DNA of 33,049 nt. Origin: Prochloron sp. SulCav_FS08_3_32_3330 (GTDB lineage Bacteria > Cyanobacteriota > Cyanobacteriia > Cyanobacteriales > DYNF01). Location of the stretch: assembly GCA_020721205.1 (NCBI GenBank), contig DYNF01000048.1, positions 1 to 33,049 of the forward strand, written 5' to 3'. The notes beneath the pieces were generated by a model. It had not been told where the DNA came from, made no database searches, and was given only the letters and a program-made list of their open reading frames with translations. This document shows, in pieces, positions 16,574 through 23,373 of this stretch. Numbering within the stretch: the first letter of the stretch is position 1; every line of letters starts with the position of its first letter. The translations under genes were made by a program, and so were the position numbers.

Positions 16574-18130
16574 ATGTCCTATTGTATCAATCCTAACTGT
16601 AAAAATCCCCAAAATTCTGATAATCAATTATTTTGTTCTTCCTGTGGATCAGAATTATTAATTCAGGGAACTTATCACGTTGTAAAATTATTAGGAAGTG
16701 GCGGTTTTGGCAATACTTACGAAATTAATGGAGGGGGGGAAACTAAAGTTTTAAAAGTGCTAACTCATGGTGCTGAAAAAGCTTTAGAATTATTTAAACG
16801 AGAAGCAGAAATATTAGGAAAAATTGATCATCAAGGTGTGCCTAAAGTTGATGAAAATGGTTACTTTTTATATTCCCCTAAAAATGCGACTGAGCCTCTC
16901 CATTGTTTAATCATGCAAAAAATTGAAGGCATGAATTTAAGACAGTATTTAGAGCAAAAAAATAATCAACCAATTGATGCGATTACTGCTAAAAAGTGGC
17001 TCAAAGAAATATTAGAAATCTTAAAAGTTATTCACACTCAAGGTTTAATTCATCGGGATATTAAACCCGATAATATTATGTTAACTTCTAATGGTTTAGT
17101 ATTAATTGATTTTGGGGCGGCGAAACAAGATCAAGAGACAGAATTTGTAACTCAAACAGCAACGGTAGGGACAAGTCTATCTTCCACTGGTTTTACTCCT
17201 AAAGAACAAATAGAAGGACAAGCTTTAAAACAATCAGATTTTTATGCTTTAGGTAAAACTTTTATTTATCTTTTAACGGGGAAAGAACCTAATGATAGTC
17301 ACATATATAATGCGATCGAGGATACAACTAATTGGCGTGAATTTGCCGATTCAAGTATTAATGATAATTTGGCAAATTTGATTAATCAAATGATTGAAAG
17401 AATACCAAAAAATCGTCCTCAATCTGCTGAAGAAATTATAGATAAATTAAATACAAATACAAAACTTAATAATGCTTCTGTAAATCCTGTAAATCTACCG
17501 ATTGATCAGTATCCTCAAGCAAATTATGCGGATAATAATCAAAACCAAAATATTCCTTTACTGACAATAGAAACACCAAACAAATTAGCTGAATTTAAAC
17601 AAAAATTAACTGAATTTAAACAAAAATTAGCTAAAGTTTCGGGAATTTCCAACTTAACTAAAAAACAAAAAATTATTGGAGTAAGTGTGTTAAGTGTTTT
17701 ATTAATTGGTGGTTTTACTATTCCATCTTTATTATCTTCTTCTTCATCTAATAATGATAATACTACTGAAGAACCAGCACCAGAACCTCCTATTCCTAAA
17801 GTTTATGATATTAATATTTCAATTCAATTCTCACAATATAAGAGTGATGGAAGCGCATGGGATTTTGGGGCTATTTCACCAGAAATAGGCGGAAATATTA
17901 CTTTCTCCAGTGAAACTATTACTTTTAGAGGTGCAGAAGACTCTTATACTTATACAGGAACAGCAACAGAAATAACCTTAACTAAAGGAGATACTATTTC
18001 CATTCAACTTTATGATGTTGATACTTCTGAAAATGATTATGTTGGAGAAGGGTCTTTTACCTTTGAAGGTAATGATCAAGAATTAAATGTTAATGGTAGT
18101 ACCGTTAATTTCACCTTTAATCAGTATTAA
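16574..18130 (+). CDS. Zinc-ribbon Ser/Thr protein kinase with C-terminal beta domain
   Basis: A 518-residue Hanks-type kinase. A four-cysteine zinc ribbon (C4, C9, C21, C24) opens the protein. The kinase domain (about 34-292) has glycine loop GSGGFG (41-46), lysine in VLKVL (K61), HRDIKPDN with D162, and DFG (179-181); all catalytic residues are intact. One membrane segment (about 366-388) puts the C-terminus outside the cytoplasm. The outer part (about 408-518) is a beta-rich domain with C2-like character (ISIQLYDVDTSENDYVGEG) that I cannot assign. Kinases with this N-terminal ribbon (SpkB-like) are common in cyanobacteria. The first ~95 bases are almost identical to the second kinase gene. 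Confidence 0.9.
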   Translation: MSYCINPNCKNPQNSDNQLFCSSCGSELLIQGTYHVVKLLGSGGFGNTYEINGGGETKVLKVLTHGAEKALELFKREAEILGKIDHQGVPKVDENGYFLYSPKNATEPLHCLIMQKIEGMNLRQYLEQKNNQPIDAITAKKWLKEILEILKVIHTQGLIHRDIKPDNIMLTSNGLVLIDFGAAKQDQETEFVTQTATVGTSLSSTGFTPKEQIEGQALKQSDFYALGKTFIYLLTGKEPNDSHIYNAIEDTTNWREFADSSINDNLANLINQMIERIPKNRPQSAEEIIDKLNTNTKLNNASVNPVNLPIDQYPQANYADNNQNQNIPLLTIETPNKLAEFKQKLTEFKQKLAKVSGISNLTKKQKIIGVSVLSVLLIGGFTIPSLLSSSSSNNDNTTEEPAPEPPIPKVYDINISIQFSQYKSDGSAWDFGAISPEIGGNITFSSETITFRGAEDSYTYTGTATEITLTKGDTISIQLYDVDTSENDYVGEGSFTFEGNDQELNVNGSTVNFTFNQY

Positions 18131-18138
18131 TAATAACA

Positions 18139-18470
18139 AATTGTAGGGGCATGACAGCGATTAATTTTGTCACCAATTTTTCAATCATATATTGTCATGC
18201 CCAACCCCAAAGATCAATTTTAAAATTAATCACAATTTGTAGGGGCATGACATCCTTAAATTTTGTCACCAATTTTTCAATCATATATTGTCATGCCCAA
18301 CCCTAACAATCAATTTTAAAATTAATAATAATTTAATATTATTAATTATTAATTAATGTGGTTTTGATGAGATTTTTTTACAGTTAATTTAATGATGGGG
18401 CGGGGCATGGCATTTTTTAGGTTAATGGTTATATCATAATTAAATGATGCCATGCCCCTACAGATTTTTG
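18139..18470 (+). repeat. Composite GGGGCATGACA repeat, locus 1
   Basis: Two tandem units of 96 bases start with GTAGGGGCATGACA at 18143 and 18239. Each runs through TTTTGTCACCAATTTTTCAA and TGTCATGCCCAACCC, so each unit's ends are inverted. An AT-rich tail (TTAATTAATGTGGTTTTGAT) leads to a third inverted pair: GGGCATGGCAT near 18403 against ATGCCATGCCCC near 18447. The locus fills most of the 466-base gap 18131-18596; the remainder (18471-18596) is AT-rich and holds the hicB upstream region. Related copies are at 21305 and 21969. Confidence 0.85.
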
Positions 18471-18596
18471 GTTTTTTTTGATTAATTTTTTAGTCAAATT
18501 TTTAAAGACAAGACCTTATATCCAATATTAATTTTTACAAAGTCAAGTTATAATAATGTTTGAGAAAACTTTTAATCATTAACCAAGTATTAAAAA

Positions 18597-18848
18597 ATGA
18601 GCATCAATCAAGAATTACAAAAACAATCATTAGAATATTATCTTTCTTTAAAATATCCGATGTCAGTTTATCCAGAAGAAGAAGGTTATACTATTATTAT
18701 TCCTGATTTGCCCGGATGTATCAGTCAAGGTGATACTTTAGAAGAAGCACTCGATAATATTAATGAAGCAAAACAATTATGGTTAGAAACTGTTTATTGT
18801 AGCAATAAAAAAGAAATTCCTTTACCATCTAAATTAATTAATATTTAA
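18597..18848 (+). CDS. Orphan HicB-family antitoxin-like protein
   Basis: An 83-residue protein with the HicB half-RNase-H fold signature: YPMSVYPEEEGYTIIIPDLPG, CISQGDTLEEALDNINEAKQLWLE. HicB proteins normally neutralise the HicA mRNA interferase encoded next door and often carry a C-terminal DNA-binding domain. Here the protein ends soon after the HicB core, and neither flank contains a HicA-like reading frame, so it is an orphan. It lies between two repeat blocks in the most rearranged part of the window. No clear Shine-Dalgarno sequence precedes the ATG. Confidence 0.82.
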   Translation: MSINQELQKQSLEYYLSLKYPMSVYPEEEGYTIIIPDLPGCISQGDTLEEALDNINEAKQLWLETVYCSNKKEIPLPSKLINI

Positions 18849-18862
18849 AACCTTTTTAAGGG

Positions 18863-19189
18863 TAGGGGATGAAGCAGGGTGTTTTCAAAGTCAAATTTTA
18901 TAATTCTTGTGATCTTTATCTGATCGAGTTTTTAGCTTGTTTTTAATGTTAATAAATTAAAAATTATTAAAAAATGAGAGCAAAATTAAAAAATCTAAGT
19001 CGCTTTAGCAGACTTCTGCTATTAGCATCGTCAATTTATTGCGATGCGGTGTAGTGCGTTAAGAGTTAACTCTTTGTAATTTATCCGCAATGAAATAAAT
19101 TTCATTGCTAACAGCTAAAGTCTGCTAAAGCGACTAATAAAATGCAATTTTACCCCGACTTTGAAAACGACCTAGGCGATGAAGCAGGG
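18863..19189. mobile_element. Inverted-repeat element with flanking direct repeats
   Basis: AGTCGCTTTAGCAGACTT (18998-19015) has its exact inverse at 19118-19135, and pairing continues inward with a few mismatches (TTAGCA/TGCTAA). Further out, GTTTTCAAAGTC (18881-18892) pairs with GACTTTGAAAAC (19157-19168). Outside that, TAGGGGATGAAGCAGGG (18863-18879) is repeated directly as TAGGCGATGAAGCAGGG (19173-19189). No coding capacity is visible. The nested inverted repeats flanked by a direct repeat suggest a non-autonomous element or its scar. The outer CAGGGTGTTTTCA recalls the left end of element D. This accounts for most of the 432-base gap 18849-19280. Confidence 0.6.
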
Positions 19190-19277
19190 GAAACCTGAAC
19201 AATGGATGATATTTTAAATTTTAAAATATGTCTTATCAATTTCAATTTTCTAAAAAATTAAAAAAGGATACTAAAAA
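19187..19277 (+). pseudogene. Remnant: antitoxin tail plus toxin start (copy 1)
   Basis: This segment matches 21885-21968 closely. It contains the relic of an antitoxin end (ACAATGGATGATATTTT, now with an in-frame TGA just upstream), then ATG at 19228 encoding MSYQFQFSKKLKKDT, the typical first strand and helix of a RelE-type toxin. Similarity to copy 2 stops after AAAAAAGGATA. The toxin frame then runs out of frame into the kinase gene start at 19281. The relic's AAAAAAGGAT may now act as the ribosome-binding region of that kinase. Confidence 0.7.
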
Positions 19278-19280
19278 ACG

Positions 19281-21182
19281 ATGTCTTATTGTATCAATCC
19301 TAATTGTAAAAATACCCAAAATTCTGATAATCAATTATTTTGTTCCTCCTGTGGATCAGAATTATTAATTCAGGGTAATTATCGAGTGATTAAACCTCTT
19401 GGGGAGGGCGGTTTTGGTAATACTTATGAAATTACTGGACAGGGCAAAACTAAACTTTTAAAAGTGTTAACCAATACTTCTGATAAAGCGGTGGAATTAT
19501 TCCAAAGAGAAGCGAAAATATTAAGTAAAATTAATCTTCCGGGTATTCCTAAAGTTGAGGAAGATGATGATTTTCTCTATTATCCTAAAGATAATTCTCA
19601 ACCTCTCTATTGTTTAATCATGGAGAAAATTGAAGGGATGAATTTAACGGAATATATTAGGGGAAGAAATAACCGTCCTCTTGAGGGTAAAGTGGCTTTA
19701 CAATGGCTTAAAGAATTATTAGAAATATTAGCAGTTATTCATGATCAAAATTTACTCCATCGAGATATAAAACCTAGTAATATTATGTTAAAACCTGATG
19801 GAAAATTAGCTTTAATTGATTTTGGTGCAGTGAAACAAACAAAGGGAACAATCACTGCTAAATCAGGGACGGAAACGGCTACAGGTACGGGTACAAGTAT
19901 TTATTCTGTGGGCTATGCCCCTCAAGAACAAATGGCAGGACAGGCGATTAAACAATCAGATATTTTTGCATTAGGAAGAACTTTTATTTATCTTTTAACA
20001 GCTAAAGAACCTCATGATCCACTGATGTATGATGGTTTAGAAGATCGGATTAATTGGCGTAAATTTGCTAATCAAAATATATCAGAAAATTTGGGAAAAG
20101 TGATTGATCAAATGACTGAAAGATTGGCAAAAGATCGCCCTGATAATGTGAGAAAGCTTTTACAATTATTAAATCCACCTCCCTCCCCATCTCCACCATC
20201 AAAATCAGAGTCCACAGTGGTTTCTTCTCCACCATCAAAATCAAAGTCCACGGTGGTTTCTTCTCCACCATCAAAATCAAAGTCCACGGTGGTTTCTTCT
20301 CCTCCACCTATTCCCAGTCGTCGTAAGTTTTTATTGTTAGCTGGTTATATTAGTTTTGGTTTAGGTGCGACTTTTGTAGGGAGTAAAATATTTGGCTCTA
20401 AGCAATCATCAGTTACAGAAACGCCTATTAGGGAAGAAACTTCCGCACCTCAAGAGTCCTCAAGCGAAAATAATTCCACATTTGATTTAGGAGGGGGTGT
20501 AACTTTAGAAATGGTGAAAATACCCGGGGGTAGTTTTCTTATGGGATCACCCGATAGTGATCAAGATGCTAGTAGTAATGAAAAACCTCAACATCAAGTA
20601 ACGATCGCAGAGGATTTTTATTTAGGGAAATATGAAGTAACTCAAGCACAATATCAGGCGATCATGGGTACAAATCCATCTTATTTTAGCAAAGGTGGAG
20701 ATTATCCAGTAGAAAATGTATCTTGGAATGATGCCGTCGAATTTTGTCAAAAACTTTCGGCAAAAACAGGCAAAACTTTTAAACTCCCCAGTGAAGCTCA
20801 ATGGGAATATGCCTGTCGTGCCGGAACTCAAACCCGTTATTATTACGGAGATGATGCTAGTCAACTAGGAGATTATGCTTGGTATGATGATAATTCAGGA
20901 AATCAAACTCATCAAGTAGGACAAAAAAATCCCAATAATTTCGGTTTATATGATATGATCGGAAATGTTTGGGAATGGTGTGAAGATAATTACCATGATA
21001 GTTATAATAACGCACCAAATAATGAGAATCCTTGGTATAATAGTTCAGAGAATAATCAGAGGATTCTGCGGGGCGGTTCTTGGTTTGATCGTGCTGGAAG
21101 CTGCCGTTCTGCTTATCGGGGCGGGAGCGGCTCTGGCCTCATCCTCGACCTTATCGGTTTCCGAGTTTTCTGTGCCTTGTGA
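19281..21182 (+). CDS. Zinc-ribbon Ser/Thr kinase fused to an FGE/C-type-lectin domain; probable DGR target
   Basis: A 633-residue fusion. A zinc ribbon (C4, C9, C21, C24) is followed by a kinase domain (about 34-298) with GEGGFG (41-46), K61, HRDIKPSN (D162) and DFG (180-182), all intact. A Ser/Pro/Lys linker holds three 12-residue repeats (304-339). A membrane segment starts RRKFLLLAG (347 onward, to about 368). The outer domain (about 393-633) is FGE/SUMF1-type: MVKIPGGSFLMGSP, KYEVTQAQYQAIMG, PVENVSWNDAVEFC, LPSEAQWEYACRAG, MIGNVWEWCEDN and RILRGGSW. Such domains adopt a C-type-lectin fold and often bind ligand rather than catalyse. The last ~38 residues have unusual composition (see the variable-region entry). 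An extracellular variable sensor driving a cytoplasmic kinase is the inferred design. Confidence 0.9.
   Translation: MSYCINPNCKNTQNSDNQLFCSSCGSELLIQGNYRVIKPLGEGGFGNTYEITGQGKTKLLKVLTNTSDKAVELFQREAKILSKINLPGIPKVEEDDDFLYYPKDNSQPLYCLIMEKIEGMNLTEYIRGRNNRPLEGKVALQWLKELLEILAVIHDQNLLHRDIKPSNIMLKPDGKLALIDFGAVKQTKGTITAKSGTETATGTGTSIYSVGYAPQEQMAGQAIKQSDIFALGRTFIYLLTAKEPHDPLMYDGLEDRINWRKFANQNISENLGKVIDQMTERLAKDRPDNVRKLLQLLNPPPSPSPPSKSESTVVSSPPSKSKSTVVSSPPSKSKSTVVSSPPPIPSRRKFLLLAGYISFGLGATFVGSKIFGSKQSSVTETPIREETSAPQESSSENNSTFDLGGGVTLEMVKIPGGSFLMGSPDSDQDASSNEKPQHQVTIAEDFYLGKYEVTQAQYQAIMGTNPSYFSKGGDYPVENVSWNDAVEFCQKLSAKTGKTFKLPSEAQWEYACRAGTQTRYYYGDDASQLGDYAWYDDNSGNQTHQVGQKNPNNFGLYDMIGNVWEWCEDNYHDSYNNAPNNENPWYNSSENNQRILRGGSWFDRAGSCRSAYRGGSGSGLILDLIGFRVFCAL
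20190..20297 (+). repeat. Three in-frame 36-bp tandem repeats in the kinase linker
   Basis: Units at 20190, 20226 and 20262 encode SPPSKSESTVVS, SPPSKSKSTVVS and SPPSKSKSTVVS. They form a flexible linker just before the membrane segment. Copy number could vary by slippage without changing frame. Confidence 0.9.
21066..21182 (+). other. Probable variable region of a diversity-generating retroelement
   Basis: The last 114 coding bases contain only about nine adenines by hand count and are GC-rich, in an otherwise A/T-rich gene. The encoded segment keeps the anchors RGGSW (597-601), CRSA (608-611) and IGFRV (625-629). Between them lie codons such as TTT GAT CGT GCT GGA AGC, TAT CGG GGC GGG AGC GGC and GGC CTC ATC CTC GAC CTT. 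Most third positions are C or T and the first two are mixed, as if AAC/AAT codons of a template had been randomised at adenine. FGE/C-type-lectin C-termini are well-known DGR targets in cyanobacteria. No template repeat or reverse transcriptase is in the window. Confidence 0.75.
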
Positions 21183-21184
21183 AC

Positions 21185-21246
21185 CCTCTTTTTCCTCTTT
21201 TTCCTCTTTTTCCCTTCCGGATCGGAAATTCCCCCTTTGGGGGATC
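21185..21246 (+). promoter_or_regulatory. Pyrimidine repeats and paired hairpins just after the variable region
   Basis: Starting three bases after the kinase stop there are three 9-base CCTCTTTTT units (21185-21211). Then comes a TTCCG/CGGAA hairpin with a GAT loop (21215-21227), then CCCCC-TTT-GGGGG (21231-21243) extended by one T/A pair. Known DGRs need a GC-rich initiation site at the 3' end of the variable region and, in several systems, a downstream hairpin/cruciform. The location fits that. A simple transcription terminator is the alternative. Confidence 0.5.
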
Positions 21247-21264
21247 GATTTATAAAAACATATA

Positions 21265-21294
21265 TTACTATATAACTATGTAGTTATATAGTAA
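21265..21294. terminator. Perfect AT-rich hairpin downstream of the kinase-FGE gene
   Basis: TTACTATATAACTA and its inverse TAGTTATATAGTAA are separated by TG. It is 83 bases past the stop. It is probably a terminator or a cruciform-forming repeat. Confidence 0.5.
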
Positions 21295-21304
21295 GTCAGG
21301 AATT

Positions 21305-21565
21305 TGAGATGAGTTAATTTTGTTACCAATTTTTCAATCATATTTTGTCATGCCCAACCCCAAAGATCAATTTGAAAATTAATCACAATTTGTAGGGGCA
21401 TGACATCCTTAAATTTTGTCACCAATTTTTCAAATATATATTGTCATGCCCAACCCCAAAGATCAATTTGAAAATTAATAATAATTTGAGATTTTTAATG
21501 ATTAATTAATGTGGTTTTGATAATATTTTTTTTATAGTTAATTTAATGATTGGGTTGGGCATGAA
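21305..21565 (+). repeat. Composite GGGGCATGACA repeat, locus 2
   Basis: This has the same order as locus 1: a left-truncated first unit (from about 21305), a second 96-base unit starting GTAGGGGCATGACA at 21392, the TTAATTAATGTGGTTTTGAT tail, and the start of the third palindrome (TTGGGCATGAA near 21554), where similarity ends. It fills most of the 477-base gap 21183-21659; the remainder, 21566-21659, contains the antitoxin promoter region. Confidence 0.85.
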
Positions 21566-21659
21566 GTTTGAGGGAAGATCAGTTTAGGATCAAAGTTGAT
21601 CGCTTTTGATCAAAAATGCTAAAATTTAGATTAAATAATTAATCAGGTGAGACGAGACT

Positions 21660-21920
21660 ATGATCATACCCAATCAACAACAATTTACCTTAGAATATGC
21701 CCATCAAAATTTTGAGCAAGTTATTGAATGTGCAAAAAAAGAAGCAATTATTTTAACTCAAAATGAAGAAAAGTTTTTCTTAATTAATCAAGAAGCTTTA
21801 GAATCATGGTTAGAAACATTAATCTTATTGCAAGATCAAGAATTATTAAATGATGTTAAGATAGCAAAAAAAGAATATCAACAAGGAGAAACCTTAACAA
21901 TGGATGATATTTTTAATTAA
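21660..21920 (+). CDS. Phd/YefM-like antitoxin, partner toxin truncated
   Basis: An 86-residue antitoxin-like protein: FTLEYAHQNFEQVIECAKKEAIILTQNEEKFFLINQEALESWLETL is the usual Phd/YefM pattern of a small DNA-binding N-terminus. The C-terminus ends LTMDDIFN, typical of the toxin-binding tail. The toxin gene that should follow starts five bases later but breaks after 18 codons, so the antitoxin is now orphaned. It may still act as a repressor or neutralise related toxins. A tail of a second copy is found at 19187-19227. Confidence 0.8.
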   Translation: MIIPNQQQFTLEYAHQNFEQVIECAKKEAIILTQNEEKFFLINQEALESWLETLILLQDQELLNDVKIAKKEYQQGETLTMDDIFN

Positions 21921-21925
21921 AAAAT

Positions 21926-21982
21926 ATGTCTTATCAAATTCAATTTTCTAAAAAATCAAAAAAGGATATTGATCAATTTTAA
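21926..21982 (+). pseudogene. Truncated RelE-type toxin start (copy 2)
   Basis: ATG at 21926 encodes MSYQIQFSKKSKKDIDQF and then stops. The first 15 residues look like a RelE/ParE toxin start. From about 21969 the sequence is the composite repeat (GATCAATTTTAAAATTAATA), which supplies the stop. The toxin body is missing. Confidence 0.75.
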
Positions 21983-22133
21983 AATTAATAATAATTTGAG
22001 ATTTTTTATTGTTAATTAATGTGGTTTTGATGAGATTTTTTTAACCGTTAATTTAATGATTGGGTTGGGCATGGCATTTTTTTAGTTAATGGTTGTATCA
22101 TAATTAAAGGATGCCAGGTTTCCCCTACAGATT
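21969..22133 (+). repeat. Composite GGGGCATGACA repeat, locus 3 (right part)
   Basis: It starts at ATCAATTTTAAAATTAATAA, then TTAATTAATGTGGTTTTGAT, and ends with an imperfect inverted pair: TTGGGCATGGCAT near 22063 against GGATGCCAGGTTTCCCCTACA near 22108 in two parts. Only the right-hand part of the locus 1 unit is present. It joins directly to the broken toxin and abuts the mraY stop at 22139. Confidence 0.8.
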
Positions 22134-22138
22134 ATCAA

Positions 22139-23227
22139 TTAAAATAAAGCTAAAATAACTAAAGCTGTATTTATTAAATAAAATAAACCCACAATCTGAG
22201 TTTCTTTCCAGCCACTAAGCTCGATATGATGGTGAATTGGTGCCATTTTTAAGAGGCGTTTTCCTACTCCATTCTCATCTTTGGTAGCTTTATAATAATA
22301 AACTTGGGCAATAACGGAAATACATTCTACAAAAAATAAGCCACTAATCAGAAATAATGCCCATAAATTACCACTTAATAGCCCGATCGCCCCTAAAGCA
22401 CCTCCCAAGGCAAGGGATCCGGTATCTCCCATAAATACTTTAGCCGGATTGTGATTGTGTACCACAAAACCTAAACAGCCTCCCGCTAAACAGGCACAAA
22501 ATACCATTAAATGAGGATGAGTAGGGGCGACGATTATTGCTAATCCGATCGCAGCGATCGCCACTGTACCTCCCGCTAAACCGTCCACACCGTCGGTAAT
22601 ATTAGTAGCGTTACTTTCAGCAATTAAAACAAAAACAGCTAAAAACCAAAAGAAAATACCGAAGGGAATAATAATATTAAAAGGTAAATGAATATTAGTT
22701 AAATCTGAGGATTGAGTTAAAAACATCCATAAACAAAATAAAATCGCACCGATGATTTGTAAAATTAGTTTCATGCGGGGCGAAATACCTTTATTTGATT
22801 TTAATTTTAAGACTTGCCAATCATCAAATAAACCAATAAAACAATAAGCTAAAGTTAATAATGAAACTGCGATAACTTGAGGATTAAAACCTGTCCAAAT
22901 TATACTTAAAATAGCCACTACAGGAATAAAAAATATACCTCCCATTGTAGGAGTTCCTGCTTTTTTTAAATGACTTTGAGGTCCATCTTCTTGAATAATT
23001 TGTCCGGTTTTAAGCTTTTGTAAAATAGGGACAACAATATAACCTAAAATACCACAGAATAAAGCAGAAATTATTAAGGGTAAAGTTAAAGAATTAAACA
23101 GGGTAAAATTTTGAATTTCCCCATCTTTCGTAAGAGTAAATACCCCTAAAATTAAGGTTAATAAGATTAGTAAATTTTTCCCTGAAGGTTTTACTAAAGT
23201 TGTTTGAGAAAAAATTTTTGTAATCAC
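22139..23227 (-). CDS. mraY: Phospho-N-acetylmuramoyl-pentapeptide-transferase
   Basis: A 362-residue polytopic membrane enzyme that transfers phospho-MurNAc-pentapeptide to undecaprenyl phosphate to make lipid I. Signatures include LKKAGTPTMGG, LFDDW (catalytic Asp pair), NATNITDGVDGLAGG, KVFMGDTGSLALGG and APIHHHIELSGWKE, with about ten hydrophobic helices. Length is normal for cyanobacteria. It is not in a dcw cluster here: the nearest upstream gene is the DUF3134 protein. A HIP1 octamer lies at 22554. Its stop abuts the composite repeat. Confidence 0.96.
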   Translation of the reverse strand: MITKIFSQTTLVKPSGKNLLILLTLILGVFTLTKDGEIQNFTLFNSLTLPLIISALFCGILGYIVVPILQKLKTGQIIQEDGPQSHLKKAGTPTMGGIFFIPVVAILSIIWTGFNPQVIAVSLLTLAYCFIGLFDDWQVLKLKSNKGISPRMKLILQIIGAILFCLWMFLTQSSDLTNIHLPFNIIIPFGIFFWFLAVFVLIAESNATNITDGVDGLAGGTVAIAAIGLAIIVAPTHPHLMVFCACLAGGCLGFVVHNHNPAKVFMGDTGSLALGGALGAIGLLSGNLWALFLISGLFFVECISVIAQVYYYKATKDENGVGKRLLKMAPIHHHIELSGWKETQIVGLFYLINTALVILALF

Positions 23228-23326
23228 AATGCACTCACACCAATTATAAACGAATTATGAACAATGAATAATAAACGATGAATTATGAACGATAAAAGAT
23301 ATAATAATTAAATTTAAAATTATTTT

Positions 23327-23353
23327 GTTATTCGTTAAAAATTAACGAATAAC
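23327..23353. terminator. Hairpin between the DUF3134 gene and mraY
   Basis: GTTATTCGTTAA and TTAACGAATAAC form a perfect 12-bp stem with an AAA loop, followed by direct repeats of AATAACG. It lies downstream of the DUF3134 gene on the minus strand and could end that transcript. Confidence 0.45.
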
Positions 23354-23373
23354 TAATAACGAATAACGAATAA

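Noticed and set aside
18131-18596. A HicA gene upstream of hicB
   Set aside because: The stretch is the composite repeat; no small basic reading frame with a start and HicA-like GSH segment is visible.
20068-20307. Minus-strand frame with repeated KKPPWTLILMVE
   Set aside because: It is the antisense shadow of the 36-bp linker repeats in the kinase-FGE gene.
19281-21182. A local reverse transcriptase or template repeat for the DGR
   Set aside because: I looked for a second copy of TGCCGTTCTGC and for an RT-like reading frame on both strands. Neither is in the window, so the element must be elsewhere if it exists.
20965-21255. Plus-strand 96-codon frame over the kinase-FGE 3' end
   Set aside because: It is an alternative frame through the GC-rich variable region. 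The FGE motifs are in the 19281-21182 frame.
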